Shown here: piece by piece, positions 8,910 to 18,278 of the stretch
How the letters are laid out: each line of letters starts with the position of its first letter
How positions within the stretch are numbered: position 1 is the stretch's first letter
NCBI GenBank assembly: GCA_963728785.1
Contig: CAVSKV010000004.1
Location: forward strand, 1,178,001 to 1,242,000
Origin: JAGWRI01 sp963728785
Lineage (GTDB): Bacteria > Gemmatimonadota > Gemmatimonadetes > Gemmatimonadales > Gemmatimonadaceae
Reading direction: 5' to 3'
Length of the DNA stretch: 64,000 nt
Made by a program: the position numbers and the translations under genes
Notes under the pieces: model-generated
Databases searched by the model: none
The model's input: only the letters and a program-made list of their open reading frames with translations
Told to the model about the DNA's origin: nothing

Positions 8910-9725
8910 TCAGCCCGGATCGCGGACCGCCTCCCACATTAGATCCCGGTCGGGCGCGAACCCGAACCATCGCTCGAACGAGCGGGCGCCCTGCCCCACG
9001 AGCATCCGCCGTCCATCGGCCGCAGGGTGGCCGAGAGCCCGCGCCTCCTGCACGAGCGCGGTACTCCCGCGCCGGTACACGACGTCGAGCACCGCGGCGC
9101 CGGGCGCCAGTGCGTCGAGCGGAAAGGGCAGCGTGCCATCGGGCATTCCCACCGATGTGGCGTTGACGACGAGCGGCGCGCCGCCGACGGCGTTGCGGGC
9201 CGACGGCGCCACGACGGCAAGGCCTTCGAACCGGGCCGCCAGCGCGCGCGCGTGGGCGACCGTCCGATTGTACAGCCGTGCGCGACAGTTCCCCCATCGT
9301 TCGATTGCGGCGAGAATCCCGGCCGCGGCGCCGCCGGCTCCAATCACTGCCACGTCGGCGTCGTGCGGAAGTGCGCCGAGGAGATCGCGCACGGCGTCGT
9401 CGAACCCACCCACGTCGGTGTTGTCGCCAACGAGGTGGCCGTGCTCAGTCCAGAAGGTGTTGACGGCGCCCGTACGCCGGGCCAGCGGGAGCAGGTCGTG
9501 GCAGCGCTCGGCCACGCGGCCCTTGTGCGGGATGGTCACGTTGCCGGCGGCCGACTGGGCGACCAAAGCATCCAGCGTGCGGTCGAGCGCTTCGGGGAGC
9601 ACATCGAGCGGTTCGTACGTGAGTGGAATGTTGGCGGCGCGCAGGGCGGCGTTCTGGAACAGGGGGGAGAGCGAATTGGCGACCGGATGACCGAGCAGCA
9701 CGAGCCGCCCCGGGCGCGGTGTCAC
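8910..9725 (-). CDS. aroE: Shikimate dehydrogenase (NADP+)
   Basis: Reduces 3-dehydroshikimate in aromatic amino acid synthesis. The 271-residue protein has the substrate loop GHPVANSLSP, catalytic Lys in NVTIPHKG, Asp in GDNTDVGGF, the nucleotide loop GAGGAAAG and the NADP-preferring NRT motif. The start is GTG 9723-9725, which overlaps the upstream stop as GTGA; this matches the conserved N-terminus and the coupling pattern of the cluster. Confidence 0.93.
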   Translation of the reverse strand: MTPRPGRLVLLGHPVANSLSPLFQNAALRAANIPLTYEPLDVLPEALDRTLDALVAQSAAGNVTIPHKGRVAERCHDLLPLARRTGAVNTFWTEHGHLVGDNTDVGGFDDAVRDLLGALPHDADVAVIGAGGAAAGILAAIERWGNCRARLYNRTVAHARALAARFEGLAVVAPSARNAVGGAPLVVNATSVGMPDGTLPFPLDALAPGAAVLDVVYRRGSTALVQEARALGHPAADGRRMLVGQGARSFERWFGFAPDRDLMWEAVRDPG

Positions 9726-10198
9726 GCCGTGTCTCCGGCCGAGCCGCGCTCGGCCACCACGCGATCGATTACCTGGCGCACGGCGCGATCCAGTTCGTCT
9801 GCCGTGACGCGATAGACGTCCAACTCGGCGCCCATCGGGTCGTTCACCGGTCGCGTATCCGCTCCGCGGGAAGCATAGGCGGTGAGCAGAAACGACTTGC
9901 CGGCGCCGCCCAGCGCTTCGACGCGCTCCAGATGGTGAGGCCCCATGGCGAGCACGAGATCGGCCTGTTCCACCAACTCGCGATCGAGTTGTCGCGCGCG
10001 GTGCGCATTGAGGTCCAGCCCGCGCTCGAGTCCCACGAGCAACGCTCCGTCCGAGGCCGGCGCCCCTTCCCACGGGCTGGTGCCGGCGCTCGACGCATCG
10101 ACGTTCTCCAGCCCGCGCTCGTCGGCCACCTTGCGCGCGATGGCCTCGGCCAGCGGACTGCGACAGGTGTTGCCGGTGCAGACGAAGAGCAGGCGCAC
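9722..10198 (-). CDS. ywlE: Low-molecular-weight phosphatase, protein-arginine type (YwlE-like)
   Basis: 158 residues with the CX5R phosphatase loop C7-TGNTC-R13 at the N-terminus and the general-acid motif NDP near residue 120. Threonine (not isoleucine) at position 11 of the loop is the feature that distinguishes protein-arginine phosphatases such as YwlE from tyrosine phosphatases. The neighbouring threonylcarbamoyl-AMP synthase gene matches the ywlC-ywlE arrangement known in Firmicutes. A tyrosine-phosphatase role is the main alternative. Confidence 0.78.
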   Translation of the reverse strand: MRLLFVCTGNTCRSPLAEAIARKVADERGLENVDASSAGTSPWEGAPASDGALLVGLERGLDLNAHRARQLDRELVEQADLVLAMGPHHLERVEALGGAGKSFLLTAYASRGADTRPVNDPMGAELDVYRVTADELDRAVRQVIDRVVAERGSAGDTA

Positions 10199-10201
10199 GG
10201 G

Positions 10202-10873
10202 TCACGCGTCTCCGATGAGGGTGGGCACGCTCTCTCGCAGCACACGCGCCGGGATGGCGCCCGGACGGATCACGCGTGGATGACGACGCATGCAATCCAC
10301 CACGGTTGAGGGAGCGGAGGGAGCCAGCCGGCCGCCATCGAGCACGCGCAGCTCGCCGCGCGCCACGGCCTCAGCCCACTGCGCCAGAATCTCCCCCGCC
10401 GTCATCGCCGACGGAAGCCCCGGCCGATTGGCGCTCGTCGAGGTGATCGCCTCGCCGTGCGCCTGGATGAGGCGCGCCGTGGCGGGGTGGCTCGTCCAGC
10501 GGACCGCCACGCCGCCCTCGGGCCCGCGGAGCTGGGCCGACACCCGGTTCCCGCCTCCGGGGAGCACCAGCGTGAGCGGGCCGGGCCAGTGGCGGGCCAC
10601 GAGGTTGGCGGCGTAGCTCGGCATGTGGAGATCGAGCCGGGCGAGCGTTTCAGTTCCGTCCACGAGCAGCAGGAACGGCTTCCCTGCGGGACGACCCTTG
10701 AGGCGGATGAGCGCCGCCACCGACTCGCGGTCGATCGCGCCGCCGAATCCGTACACCGTTTCGGTGGGATAGGCCAGCACCTTGCGACGTTCCATCTGGT
10801 CGAGGGCCGGCCGGAGGGCCGACTCCACCTCCTGCGGTGACCAGAACGGGTAGCTGAGCGTGTCGCGTCTCAT
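10202..10873 (-). CDS. tsaC: L-threonylcarbamoyladenylate synthase (TsaC/Sua5/YwlC)
   Basis: Makes threonylcarbamoyl-AMP for the t6A37 modification of ANN-decoding tRNAs. The 223-residue YrdC-fold protein has the signatures YPTETVYGFGG, the KGRPAGKPF basic loop and the STSANRPG motif. It overlaps ispD by 4 nt and is 3 bases from ywlE. The C-terminal Sua5 extra domain is absent, so this is the short form. Confidence 0.9.
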   Translation of the reverse strand: MRRDTLSYPFWSPQEVESALRPALDQMERRKVLAYPTETVYGFGGAIDRESVAALIRLKGRPAGKPFLLLVDGTETLARLDLHMPSYAANLVARHWPGPLTLVLPGGGNRVSAQLRGPEGGVAVRWTSHPATARLIQAHGEAITSTSANRPGLPSAMTAGEILAQWAEAVARGELRVLDGGRLAPSAPSTVVDCMRRHPRVIRPGAIPARVLRESVPTLIGDA

Positions 10874-11562
10874 GCCTGGAGAGCAAACAGCGCCTCGGCG
10901 CGCGCGAAGTCTGCTTCTTCGGTGATCTTCATGGTGCGCTCGTCGCCGGCCACCACGAGCACCGGATGCCCGAGCTGTTCACACAGCACGGCGTCGTCGG
11001 TGGCATCGAGGCGCCGGGCGTGCGCTTCGCGGTGCACGTCCACGATGAGGCGGCGCGGAAAGCCCTGCGGCGTCTGGGCGCGCCAGAGGCGCGACCTGTC
11101 CACCGTGCGCACCACGTGCCGCTCGTCGTCCACCTCCTTGAGCGTATCCACCACCGGAAGCGCGGCCACTGCGGGGCCGCCCTGTTCCACGCCGGCGATG
11201 ACGCGGTCGATGGTCGCCGCGTCGACGAATGGACGTGCCGCGTCGTGTACGAGCACGATCTCGGCTTCGTCCACCAGGTCGTCGAGTCCGTTGTACACCG
11301 ACTCGGTGCGCGTGCGGCCGCCCACCGAGACGAGCAGCCGGTCCACGTCGCACTGAAAGATCCACGGCGGCGGGTCGCCGACGTATTGCCGGGGCAGCAC
11401 GCACACCACGGCCACTACGCGCGGGTGCGCCATGAACGTCTGTAGCGAATGCAGCAGCATCGGCTTCCCCGCGATCCACCGGAACTGCTTGAGTTCCGCG
11501 CCGCCCACCCGCGTCCCGATTCCACCGGCCACGATTACGGCGCCCACATTCCGGGGGCTCAT
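10870..11562 (-). CDS. ispD: 2-C-methyl-D-erythritol 4-phosphate cytidylyltransferase
   Basis: Third step of the MEP isoprenoid pathway. The 230-residue Rossmann-like protein has the CTP-binding IVAGGIGTRVG loop and the family motif VHDAARPFVD. It overlaps both radA (start) and tsaC (end) by 4 nt. No ispF fusion or neighbour is seen. Confidence 0.93.
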   Translation of the reverse strand: MSPRNVGAVIVAGGIGTRVGGAELKQFRWIAGKPMLLHSLQTFMAHPRVVAVVCVLPRQYVGDPPPWIFQCDVDRLLVSVGGRTRTESVYNGLDDLVDEAEIVLVHDAARPFVDAATIDRVIAGVEQGGPAVAALPVVDTLKEVDDERHVVRTVDRSRLWRAQTPQGFPRRLIVDVHREAHARRLDATDDAVLCEQLGHPVLVVAGDERTMKITEEADFARAEALFALQA

Positions 11563-12956
11563 ACGAACAGGCGATCGAACAGGTCATTCACCGTGCGGAT
11601 GCCCACCGCCTGCACCTTCGGGTTGCGTCGCTTGGGAATGCCGCGCTCGGCCAGGTATACGCGCCCCATGCCCTGGTTGGCCGCCTCCGCAATGCGCCGT
11701 TCGGCCTGCGACACCGGGCGCACCTCGCCGCCGAGGCCGACCTCGCCCAGGAACAGCACGTCGCTCGGCAGCGCGCGGTCGTGAATGCTCGAGGCGAGCG
11801 CGGCGGCCACGGCGAGGTCGCCGGCGGGCTCTTGCAGGCGCATGCCGCCCACCACGTTCACGAACACGTCCAGTTGCGCGAAGGTGAGCCCGGCCCGTTT
11901 GTCGAGCACGGCGAGCAGCAGGGCCAACCGCCGGTTGTCGAGCCCTGTGCTCACGCGCTGCGGCGTGCCGAAGCCGGCGCGTGTGGCCAGCGCCTGGATC
12001 TCGAGCAGTACTGGGCGCGAGCCTTCCATGAGCGCCGTGAGTGCGCTCCCCGACGCCGTCGCGTTGCGGTCGCCCAGGAACAGTTCCGACGGATTGGCCA
12101 CCGGCACCAACCCCTGCTCGGTCATGCGGAACACGCCGATCTCGTCGACGCTGCCGAACCGGTTCTTGGTGGCGCGCAGCACTCGGTGGTCGAGGGTGGC
12201 GTCGCCTTCGAAATACAGCACCGTATCCACGATGTGTTCGAGCGTCTTGGGGCCCGCGATGCCGCCCCCCTTGGTCACGTGGCCCACGACCATCACCGCC
12301 GTGCCGCTCTCCTTAGCGAACCGCATGAGGCGGGCGGCGCACTCCCGCACCTGCCCCACGTTGCCCGGCGCCCCTTCGAGATCGGAGGTGAAGAGCGTCT
12401 GGATGGAATCCACCACGAGGAGCGCCGGCGCGCGCTCGGCGGCCGTCGCTATAACTGTTTCAAGATTGGTCTCGGCGAGAAGCGATACCTCGGCGGCCGC
12501 GCCGCCCAGGCGGTCGGCGCGCAGCTTGACCTGGAGCGGCGACTCCTCGCCCGAGGCGTAGAGCGTGGAGCGTCCGGCCTGCTCCAGACTGCCGGCCACC
12601 TGGAGCAGGATCGTGGACTTGCCGATGCCGGGTTCGCCCCCGACGAGGACCATGGAGCCCGGCACCAGTCCGCCGCCCAGCACGAAGTCGAATTCATCGA
12701 TGCCGGTGGCCCAGCGTTGTGTGGCGCTCCCCTCGACCTCGCGCAGGCGCGGGGCCGGCGCCACGCTGCCCCCGCCGGCCAGCCCGCGCGCGCCCAGGGC
12801 ACGGCGTTGCGCGCCCGTGCGCGGCGCCGCGGCAATGCCCACCGGTTCCTCGACCAGGGTGTTCCACTCGCCGCACGTGTCGCAGCGACCGGCCCACTTG
12901 GGGGACTCGGCGCCGCACTCGGTGCAGCGGTACACGGTTCTGGACTTGGGGCTCAC
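11559..12956 (-). CDS. radA: DNA repair protein RadA (Sms)
   Basis: RecA-like DnaB-type helicase that promotes branch migration during recombinational repair. 465 residues: an N-terminal zinc finger (C11, C14, C25, C28), a Walker A motif GEPGIGKST near residue 105, the RadA-specific KNRFG motif, and a C-terminal Lon-protease-like domain. It overlaps dnaB and ispD by 4 nt each. Confidence 0.95.
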   Translation of the reverse strand: MSPKSRTVYRCTECGAESPKWAGRCDTCGEWNTLVEEPVGIAAAPRTGAQRRALGARGLAGGGSVAPAPRLREVEGSATQRWATGIDEFDFVLGGGLVPGSMVLVGGEPGIGKSTILLQVAGSLEQAGRSTLYASGEESPLQVKLRADRLGGAAAEVSLLAETNLETVIATAAERAPALLVVDSIQTLFTSDLEGAPGNVGQVRECAARLMRFAKESGTAVMVVGHVTKGGGIAGPKTLEHIVDTVLYFEGDATLDHRVLRATKNRFGSVDEIGVFRMTEQGLVPVANPSELFLGDRNATASGSALTALMEGSRPVLLEIQALATRAGFGTPQRVSTGLDNRRLALLLAVLDKRAGLTFAQLDVFVNVVGGMRLQEPAGDLAVAAALASSIHDRALPSDVLFLGEVGLGGEVRPVSQAERRIAEAANQGMGRVYLAERGIPKRRNPKVQAVGIRTVNDLFDRLFV

Positions 12957-14359
12957 GGGCCGGTATTGCGCTGCGTGTAGTTCTCGAACCGCGTGTAATG
13001 CTTGTGGAAGTACAGGTTCACGATGCCGGTGGGGCCGTTGCGCTGCTTGCCCACGATAACCTCCGACTTGCCTTCGAGGGAGTTGCCATCCTTGTCAGTG
13101 GGACCGTCGTAGAACTCCTGCCGGTACAGGAACATGATAAGGTCGGCGTCCTGCTCGATCGCACCGGATTCCCGCAGGTCGGACAATTGTGGCCGCTTGT
13201 TCTCGCCGGTGCGCAGCTCCGGGGCGCGCGACAGCTGGGAGAGCGCCACCACCGGCACGGCGAGTTCCTTGGCCAGGGCCTTGAGCCCGCGCGAGATCTG
13301 GCTGACTTCCTGCTGGCGGCTCTCGGCGTTGGTGGGCCCTGACATGAGCTGCAGGTAGTCGACGATGACGAGCCCGACGTCGGCTTCCGCCTTGAGGCGG
13401 CGGGCCTTGGAGCGCATCTCGAGCAGCGTGATGCTCGGCGTATCGTCGATCCAGATCGGCGCCGAACTGAGAATGCCGGCCGCGCGGGCGAGGCGTGGCA
13501 GGTCGTCGTCGCGCAGCGTCGCCTTGCGCAGCCGCTGCGCGTCCACGCGAGCCTCGCTGGTCAGCATGCGCTGCACCAGCGCCTCCTTGCTCATTTCGAG
13601 GGAGAAGAACGCCACCGGGACGTTGTTCTCGATTGCCGCGTGCTGCGCGATGTTGAGCGTGAACGCCGTCTTGCCCATCGACGGGCGCGCCGCGACGATC
13701 ACCAACTCGGACTTCTGGAACCCCGACGTGATTTCGTCGAGGTCGTTGAACCCGCTGGCCACGCCGGTGATCGTCTTGCCGCCCTTCTGCAGCGCTTCGA
13801 TGCGCTCCATGGCCGGCCACATCAATTCCTTGATGCGGGTGAACTCCTTGTTCTGCCGCTGCTCGCTCACCTGGAAGATCCGCGACTCCGCCGCGTCGAG
13901 CAGCTCGGCGGCCGTGTGCTGGCCGGCGAACGCGTCGGTGACGATTCCCGTGGAGACCTGGATGAGCGAACGGATCAGCGCCTTCTCGCGCACGATCTTG
14001 GCGTGATACTCGACGTTGGCGGCCGTGGGGACGGCGTCCACCAGGAAGCCGAGGTACTCCTTGCCGCCGGCCGCCTCGAGTTCGCCGCGCCGGTTCAGTT
14101 CCTCGGCGAGGGTGAGCGGATCGACCACCGTGCCGTGTTGAGTGATCGTCGACATCGCGCGGAACACGCGCCGGTTGCGCTCGATGTAGAACATCGCGTC
14201 GTCGAGGATCTCCATGGCGCGCAGAATCGCGTCCTGGTCCATGAGCATGGCGGCCAGCACGGCGAGCTCGGCATCTTCCGAGTACGGCGGCTGACGGTCG
14301 CGGAACGCGTCACTCACGGGCGACGGCGTCGTCGAGTATTCGGCGGGCAAGCTGGACAT
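12953..14359 (-). CDS. dnaB: Replicative DNA helicase DnaB
   Basis: Hexameric 5'-3' helicase at the replication fork. Up to 468 residues with the N-terminal DnaG-interaction domain and a C-terminal RecA-like domain (Walker A in ARPSMGKTAF, Walker B in VIVDYLQLM). The start is ambiguous: the ATG at 14359 overlaps the upstream gene by 50 bases and has only an abutting purine-rich stretch. A GTG at 14315-14317 gives an 8-base overlap and a 454-residue protein. No intein is present. Confidence 0.94.
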   Translation of the reverse strand: MSSLPAEYSTTPSPVSDAFRDRQPPYSEDAELAVLAAMLMDQDAILRAMEILDDAMFYIERNRRVFRAMSTITQHGTVVDPLTLAEELNRRGELEAAGGKEYLGFLVDAVPTAANVEYHAKIVREKALIRSLIQVSTGIVTDAFAGQHTAAELLDAAESRIFQVSEQRQNKEFTRIKELMWPAMERIEALQKGGKTITGVASGFNDLDEITSGFQKSELVIVAARPSMGKTAFTLNIAQHAAIENNVPVAFFSLEMSKEALVQRMLTSEARVDAQRLRKATLRDDDLPRLARAAGILSSAPIWIDDTPSITLLEMRSKARRLKAEADVGLVIVDYLQLMSGPTNAESRQQEVSQISRGLKALAKELAVPVVALSQLSRAPELRTGENKRPQLSDLRESGAIEQDADLIMFLYRQEFYDGPTDKDGNSLEGKSEVIVGKQRNGPTGIVNLYFHKHYTRFENYTQRNTGP

Positions 14360-15242
14360 CTTCCCAGGTAGGGCGCTTCCAAGAGGGGTTTCGGAGCAGG
14401 GCGGCCGGGTGATAGGTGACGATCAGCGGCACGCCATAGTATCGGTGCACCTGCCCCCGGAGCTTTCCAATCGTGAGCTTCGTTTCCAGTAATGTCTGCG
14501 CGGCGAACAGCCCCAGCGCCAGGATCACCTTGGGCCGGATCAGCTCGATCTGTCGGATCAGATACGGGCTGCAGGCCCTGACCTCGTCCGGCAGCGGGTT
14601 GCGGTTGCCGGGCGGCCGGTGCTTGAGCACGTTTCCTATGAACACATCCTCGCGCTTCAGGTCGATCGCGGCAAGGATCTTGGTGAGGAGCTGGCCCGCC
14701 TGCCCCACGAACGGCCTCCCCGTTTCGTCTTCCGTGGCGCCGGGCGCCTCCCCCACGCACATCAGCTCGGCGTTCGGGTTGCCCTCGCCCGGCACCGGAT
14801 TCCTGGCCCCCTTGTAGAGACCGCACTTGGTGCAGGCGCCCACCGCCTTGGCGATCTCGTCCAGCGAGCCGTATTGCGGCTGCTCCTGGGCGCCAAACAA
14901 CTCGCGTGAACTGTTTCCCACTACGAGCCCGCTGGGCGGAGCCCCCGTGGGCGCTGCTTTCAACTCGGCTTCCGCCGGCCGTGGTTCGAAAGCGCCGCGC
15001 TTGGGCGTCGGCTCTGGGCCGGGCGGGGGCGCCGGCGCCTGGCGCACCGGCTTCCTGGCCGTGGTCGCATCGCCGGGGGTGGCGCCCGCCTGCTGGAGCG
15101 CGGCCCGCCAGTCGCTGCCCGGCTTCCCGGCGCCCAGTACGCGCAGGGCGTCGTCCACCGAGAGGTTATCGAGCACGAGTTCCGACTCGCCCATCTCACG
15201 GCGCTGCTCCAGGTACCGTCGCAACTGCTCCCTAGCGTCCAC
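14310..15242 (-). CDS. udg: Uracil-DNA glycosylase, family 4 (Fe-S type)
   Basis: Removes uracil from DNA. The catalytic domain (about residues 120-310) has the CTKCGLYKGARN cluster motif, the GEAPGATEDETGRPFVG active-site loop and the C-terminal TYHPAALLRN histidine motif of family 4 enzymes. A Pro/Ala-rich, probably disordered N-terminal extension of about 110 residues is present. GTG 15240-15242 is preferred as start because GGAGGG lies 8 bases upstream; this overlaps the coaBC end by 11 bases. Confidence 0.88.
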   Translation of the reverse strand: MDAREQLRRYLEQRREMGESELVLDNLSVDDALRVLGAGKPGSDWRAALQQAGATPGDATTARKPVRQAPAPPPGPEPTPKRGAFEPRPAEAELKAAPTGAPPSGLVVGNSSRELFGAQEQPQYGSLDEIAKAVGACTKCGLYKGARNPVPGEGNPNAELMCVGEAPGATEDETGRPFVGQAGQLLTKILAAIDLKREDVFIGNVLKHRPPGNRNPLPDEVRACSPYLIRQIELIRPKVILALGLFAAQTLLETKLTIGKLRGQVHRYYGVPLIVTYHPAALLRNPSWKRPTWEDVQLARRILDDAVARE

Positions 15243-16452
15243 CGAGCATTCCCTCCACGCGGTCCAGAATGGCGTCGGCCACCTCGGTCTTGAGCATGAG
15301 GTCGAGGCGCTCCTCTCCCCCAATGCGGTCGAGCAGGGTGACCCGGTTCGTGTCCACGCCAAACCCCGCTCCGGGCTCCGTGGCGTCGTTGACCACGATG
15401 AGGTCGAGTTCCTTGCTCTCCAGTTTCGTGCGTGCGCGCGCGAGCACGTCGTCGGTTTCAAGGGCGAACCCGACGATGACGCTGCCCGGCCGGCGCGCGC
15501 CGCGCGTCGAAGCGAGAATGTCCACCGTGAACTCGAGGGCAAGCGTCGGAGCCACGGCGCCCTTCTTGATCTTCGAAGTGGCGACGTGTGCAGGCGCGAA
15601 GTCGGCGGGCGCCGCGGCCATCACCAGCACGTCCGCCGCGTCGAGTGCGTGCCGAACGGCGTCGGCCATTTCGGCCGTGCTCTCCACGCGGGTGAGCCGC
15701 GGTCCCACGGGCGGCTCGACGAGGAGCGGGCCCGCGATCAGGTCCACCTCGGCCCCACGCCGCCAGGCGGCGGCGGCGACCGCCACGCCCATCTTGCCGC
15801 TGCTGTGGTTGGAGATGAACCGCACGGGATCGATCGCTTCGCGGGTCGGGCCCGCGGTGACGACCACGCGCTTTCCGGCGAGCGCCCCCCGCGTTTCGAG
15901 CACGCGCCCCACGTGCGCGAAGATCGTTTCGGGTTCCGGCATGCGCCCGGGTCCGCTTCCCTCACCGGCGGCGAGCATGCCCTCGTCCGGCGGGAGGACG
16001 TGGTACCCCAGTTCCGCCAGGTGCCGCACGTTGTGCCGCGTCTGGGGGTGCGCCCACATGCGGTCGTTCATCGCCGGCACGAGCAGCACCGGGCAAGTGG
16101 CGGCGAGGAGGCAAGCCGTGAGGAGATCGTCGGCTTGCCCCGACGCGGCGCGCGCCAGAAAGTCAGCGGTGGCAGGCGCGACCACGATGGCCTGCGCGGC
16201 ACGAGCGAGCGTGATGTGTTCGAGAGCGTGGCCGGGGTCGAACAGCCCGGTGTGCACCGGGCGGCCAGTGAGCGCCTCGAAGGTGACCGGCCCCACGAAT
16301 TCGGTGGCGGCGCGGGTCATCACCACGTCAACCTCCGCGCCCGCCTTGGTGAGCAGGCGCGCCACCCAGGCGGACTTGTAGCTGGCGATTCCGCCGGTGA
16401 TGCCGAGCAGAACGCGACGTGACGCGTAGGGCCGAGGGGACGCGAAACTCAT
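15232..16452 (-). CDS. coaBC: Bifunctional phosphopantothenoylcysteine decarboxylase/synthetase
   Basis: Joins cysteine to 4'-phosphopantothenate and decarboxylates the product in CoA synthesis. 406 residues: the N-terminal flavin-dependent CoaC half has GITGGIASYKS, the catalytic His in EHITLA and PAMNDRMW. The C-terminal CoaB half has TAGPTREAIDPVR, SNHSSGKMG and the SKIKKG lysine motif. The start ATG 16450-16452 directly precedes the conserved flavin loop. A strong CoA supply is relevant to the acyl-CoA pathways at 30-54 kb, though this gene is a housekeeping one. Confidence 0.95.
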   Translation of the reverse strand: MSFASPRPYASRRVLLGITGGIASYKSAWVARLLTKAGAEVDVVMTRAATEFVGPVTFEALTGRPVHTGLFDPGHALEHITLARAAQAIVVAPATADFLARAASGQADDLLTACLLAATCPVLLVPAMNDRMWAHPQTRHNVRHLAELGYHVLPPDEGMLAAGEGSGPGRMPEPETIFAHVGRVLETRGALAGKRVVVTAGPTREAIDPVRFISNHSSGKMGVAVAAAAWRRGAEVDLIAGPLLVEPPVGPRLTRVESTAEMADAVRHALDAADVLVMAAAPADFAPAHVATSKIKKGAVAPTLALEFTVDILASTRGARRPGSVIVGFALETDDVLARARTKLESKELDLIVVNDATEPGAGFGVDTNRVTLLDRIGGEERLDLMLKTEVADAILDRVEGMLGGR

Positions 16453-16498
16453 GCGACTCGAAGCGAAGCGGGCAAGGGCCCGCGACGTCCGGGCGCGG

Positions 16499-16708
16499 CT
16501 ACTCGCCGCGGCGCCGCGGCACGACGCGATAGACGAGCTTCCCGCCGGACAGCTCTTCCATGGCGCGCGTGGTGAGCTTCTTCTCGCCCATCGCCGAACG
16601 ATCGCGCGGGAATTCATTGAGCACGCGGGCGTACTTCGACGCCACGAGCACGCCGAGATACTTGTTGGCGGCGTGCTGGGCGACTTCCCTGGGAGTGAAC
16701 ACTCGCAT
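16499..16708 (-). CDS. rpoZ: RNA polymerase omega subunit
   Basis: 69-residue omega subunit, which helps assemble beta'. It has the expected short all-alpha pattern with LVASKYARVLNE and the conserved TTRAMEELSGGKL segment. It lies 13 bases after gmk and upstream of coaBC, the common gmk-rpoZ-coaBC order. Confidence 0.88.
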   Translation of the reverse strand: MRVFTPREVAQHAANKYLGVLVASKYARVLNEFPRDRSAMGEKKLTTRAMEELSGGKLVYRVVPRRRGE

Positions 16709-16721
16709 TGGACGGTCCGGT

Positions 16722-17363
16722 TCAGAGAGAATGGTTCTCGATTTCCCGCTCCAGCCGTTCGATCAACTGCGTGACCTGATGCCGCAGGTCAGCCACCCGA
16801 TCGCGACTGGCGACTTCCGCATCGATGATCGACGACACCAGATCCACCGCCGTGCCCAGATCATCGTTCACCACGACATACTGATACTCGTCCACCGCCT
16901 GCAGTTCCTGGAGCGCCGACTGCAGCCGCGACACCACCTGGGCACCGCTTTCGGTATCCCGCTCCCGCAACCGCTGCAACAGCACTTCGCCGGACGGCGG
17001 CAGCACGAACACGGTCACCGTCTGCGGAAAGACGCGCCGGAATTGCAGCGCCCCCTGAACATCGATGTCCATGATCACGTGCTTGCCGGTCTCCAGCACC
17101 CGATGCACTTCGGCCTGCAGCGTGCCGTAGAGGTTGCCGTGCACCTCCGCCGACTCCGCGAGTTCCCCGCGTTCCTGCCGGTCGATGAACTCCCGGCGCG
17201 ACAGGAAGTAATAGTCCCGTCCATCGACTTCTCCAACCCGCGGACTTCGCGTCGTACACGACACCGAGTACCCGACGTCCGACCGGCGGGCCAGCAACGT
17301 GCGAGCGATCGTCGTCTTCCCGCCGCCCGACGGCGCCGACAGGATGACCGGAAAATTGCTCAT
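16722..17363 (-). CDS. gmk: Guanylate kinase
   Basis: Phosphorylates GMP to GDP. The 213-residue protein has the P-loop SAPSGGGKTT at residues 9-18, the GMP-binding SCTTRSPRVGEVDGRDY motif and the lid region. It overlaps yicC by 4 nt. Confidence 0.95.
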   Translation of the reverse strand: MSNFPVILSAPSGGGKTTIARTLLARRSDVGYSVSCTTRSPRVGEVDGRDYYFLSRREFIDRQERGELAESAEVHGNLYGTLQAEVHRVLETGKHVIMDIDVQGALQFRRVFPQTVTVFVLPPSGEVLLQRLRERDTESGAQVVSRLQSALQELQAVDEYQYVVVNDDLGTAVDLVSSIIDAEVASRDRVADLRHQVTQLIERLEREIENHSL

Positions 17364-18241
17364 TCGATATTTTCGACCTGCTCGCGAATGCGTTCCAGCT
17401 CTTCCTTGATCTGCACCACGGCGCTCACGACCGTCGCATCGTTGCCCTTGCTCCCCGTGGTGTTCGCCTCGCGGAGCATTTCCTGCAACAGGAACCCCAA
17501 CCGCTTGCCCACACCGTCGATCTTCCCGCCGTGCATGGAGTCGCGGAACGCCGCTAGGTGGGCGCGGAACCGCGAAATCTCCTCACTCACGTCCAGTCGA
17601 TCGGCGAGCAGCGCGATCTCCTGCTCCAGCCGGCCCTCATCGAGCGCCACACCGTCGGCCAACTCCTGAACCGCTGCCCGCAGACGGTCGCGCTGCTCGA
17701 CTAACCGCTTGGGCGCCCGCACCTCGATGCGACGCAGCGCACCTTCCACGATCGCCAGCCGCTCGCTGAGATAGACCGCCAGCCGAGTGCCTTCCGCCTC
17801 CCGCATGGTCGTGAGCGCGGCCACCGCGCGATCCACCACGTCCACCAGCTCCTTCGCCGTACCCTCGACCACCGGCTCGCCGCCGCCGCTCACCACCACG
17901 TCGGGCAACCGCAGTACCGCCGACAGGTTGAGCGATTCGGCTGCCAGTCCGTAGCGCTGCTGCAGTTCGCGCAGCCTCGCCACGTACGCCCCGAACCGGT
18001 CCTCGTCTATCGACGCACTCGCCGGCGCCCCGCCTTCCACCCTCGCCATGACGGAGACCGCACCGCGGCTGATCCCGCGCCGTACCGCCTCCCTGACGTC
18101 GCCTTCCCATTGCGCCAACGCGTTCGGGAGCTTGATGTTGGGATTGAAGAACCGGTGATTGACCGAGCGGAGTTCCACGGTGACCCGTGCTCCGCCCACC
18201 GCGCCTTCGGCGCTGCCGAATCCCGTCATGCTCCGAATCAT
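17360..18241 (-). CDS. yicC: YicC-family endoribonuclease
   Basis: 293 residues. The N-terminus IRSMTGFGSAEG and the C-terminal ML-REANT-x-GSK region with a terminal coiled coil are diagnostic of the YicC/YloC family. The E. coli member is an endoribonuclease that affects small RNA stability; the role here is inferred from family. It heads the yicC-gmk-rpoZ run. Confidence 0.88.
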   Translation of the reverse strand: MIRSMTGFGSAEGAVGGARVTVELRSVNHRFFNPNIKLPNALAQWEGDVREAVRRGISRGAVSVMARVEGGAPASASIDEDRFGAYVARLRELQQRYGLAAESLNLSAVLRLPDVVVSGGGEPVVEGTAKELVDVVDRAVAALTTMREAEGTRLAVYLSERLAIVEGALRRIEVRAPKRLVEQRDRLRAAVQELADGVALDEGRLEQEIALLADRLDVSEEISRFRAHLAAFRDSMHGGKIDGVGKRLGFLLQEMLREANTTGSKGNDATVVSAVVQIKEELERIREQVENIE

Positions 18242-18278
18242 GTGCAGACGCGTAAGTTACGATAGCACAACGACCTTG

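Noticed and set aside
14827..16422. Open frame (531 codons) on the plus strand
   Set aside because: Antisense to udg and coaBC, both with intact catalytic motifs.
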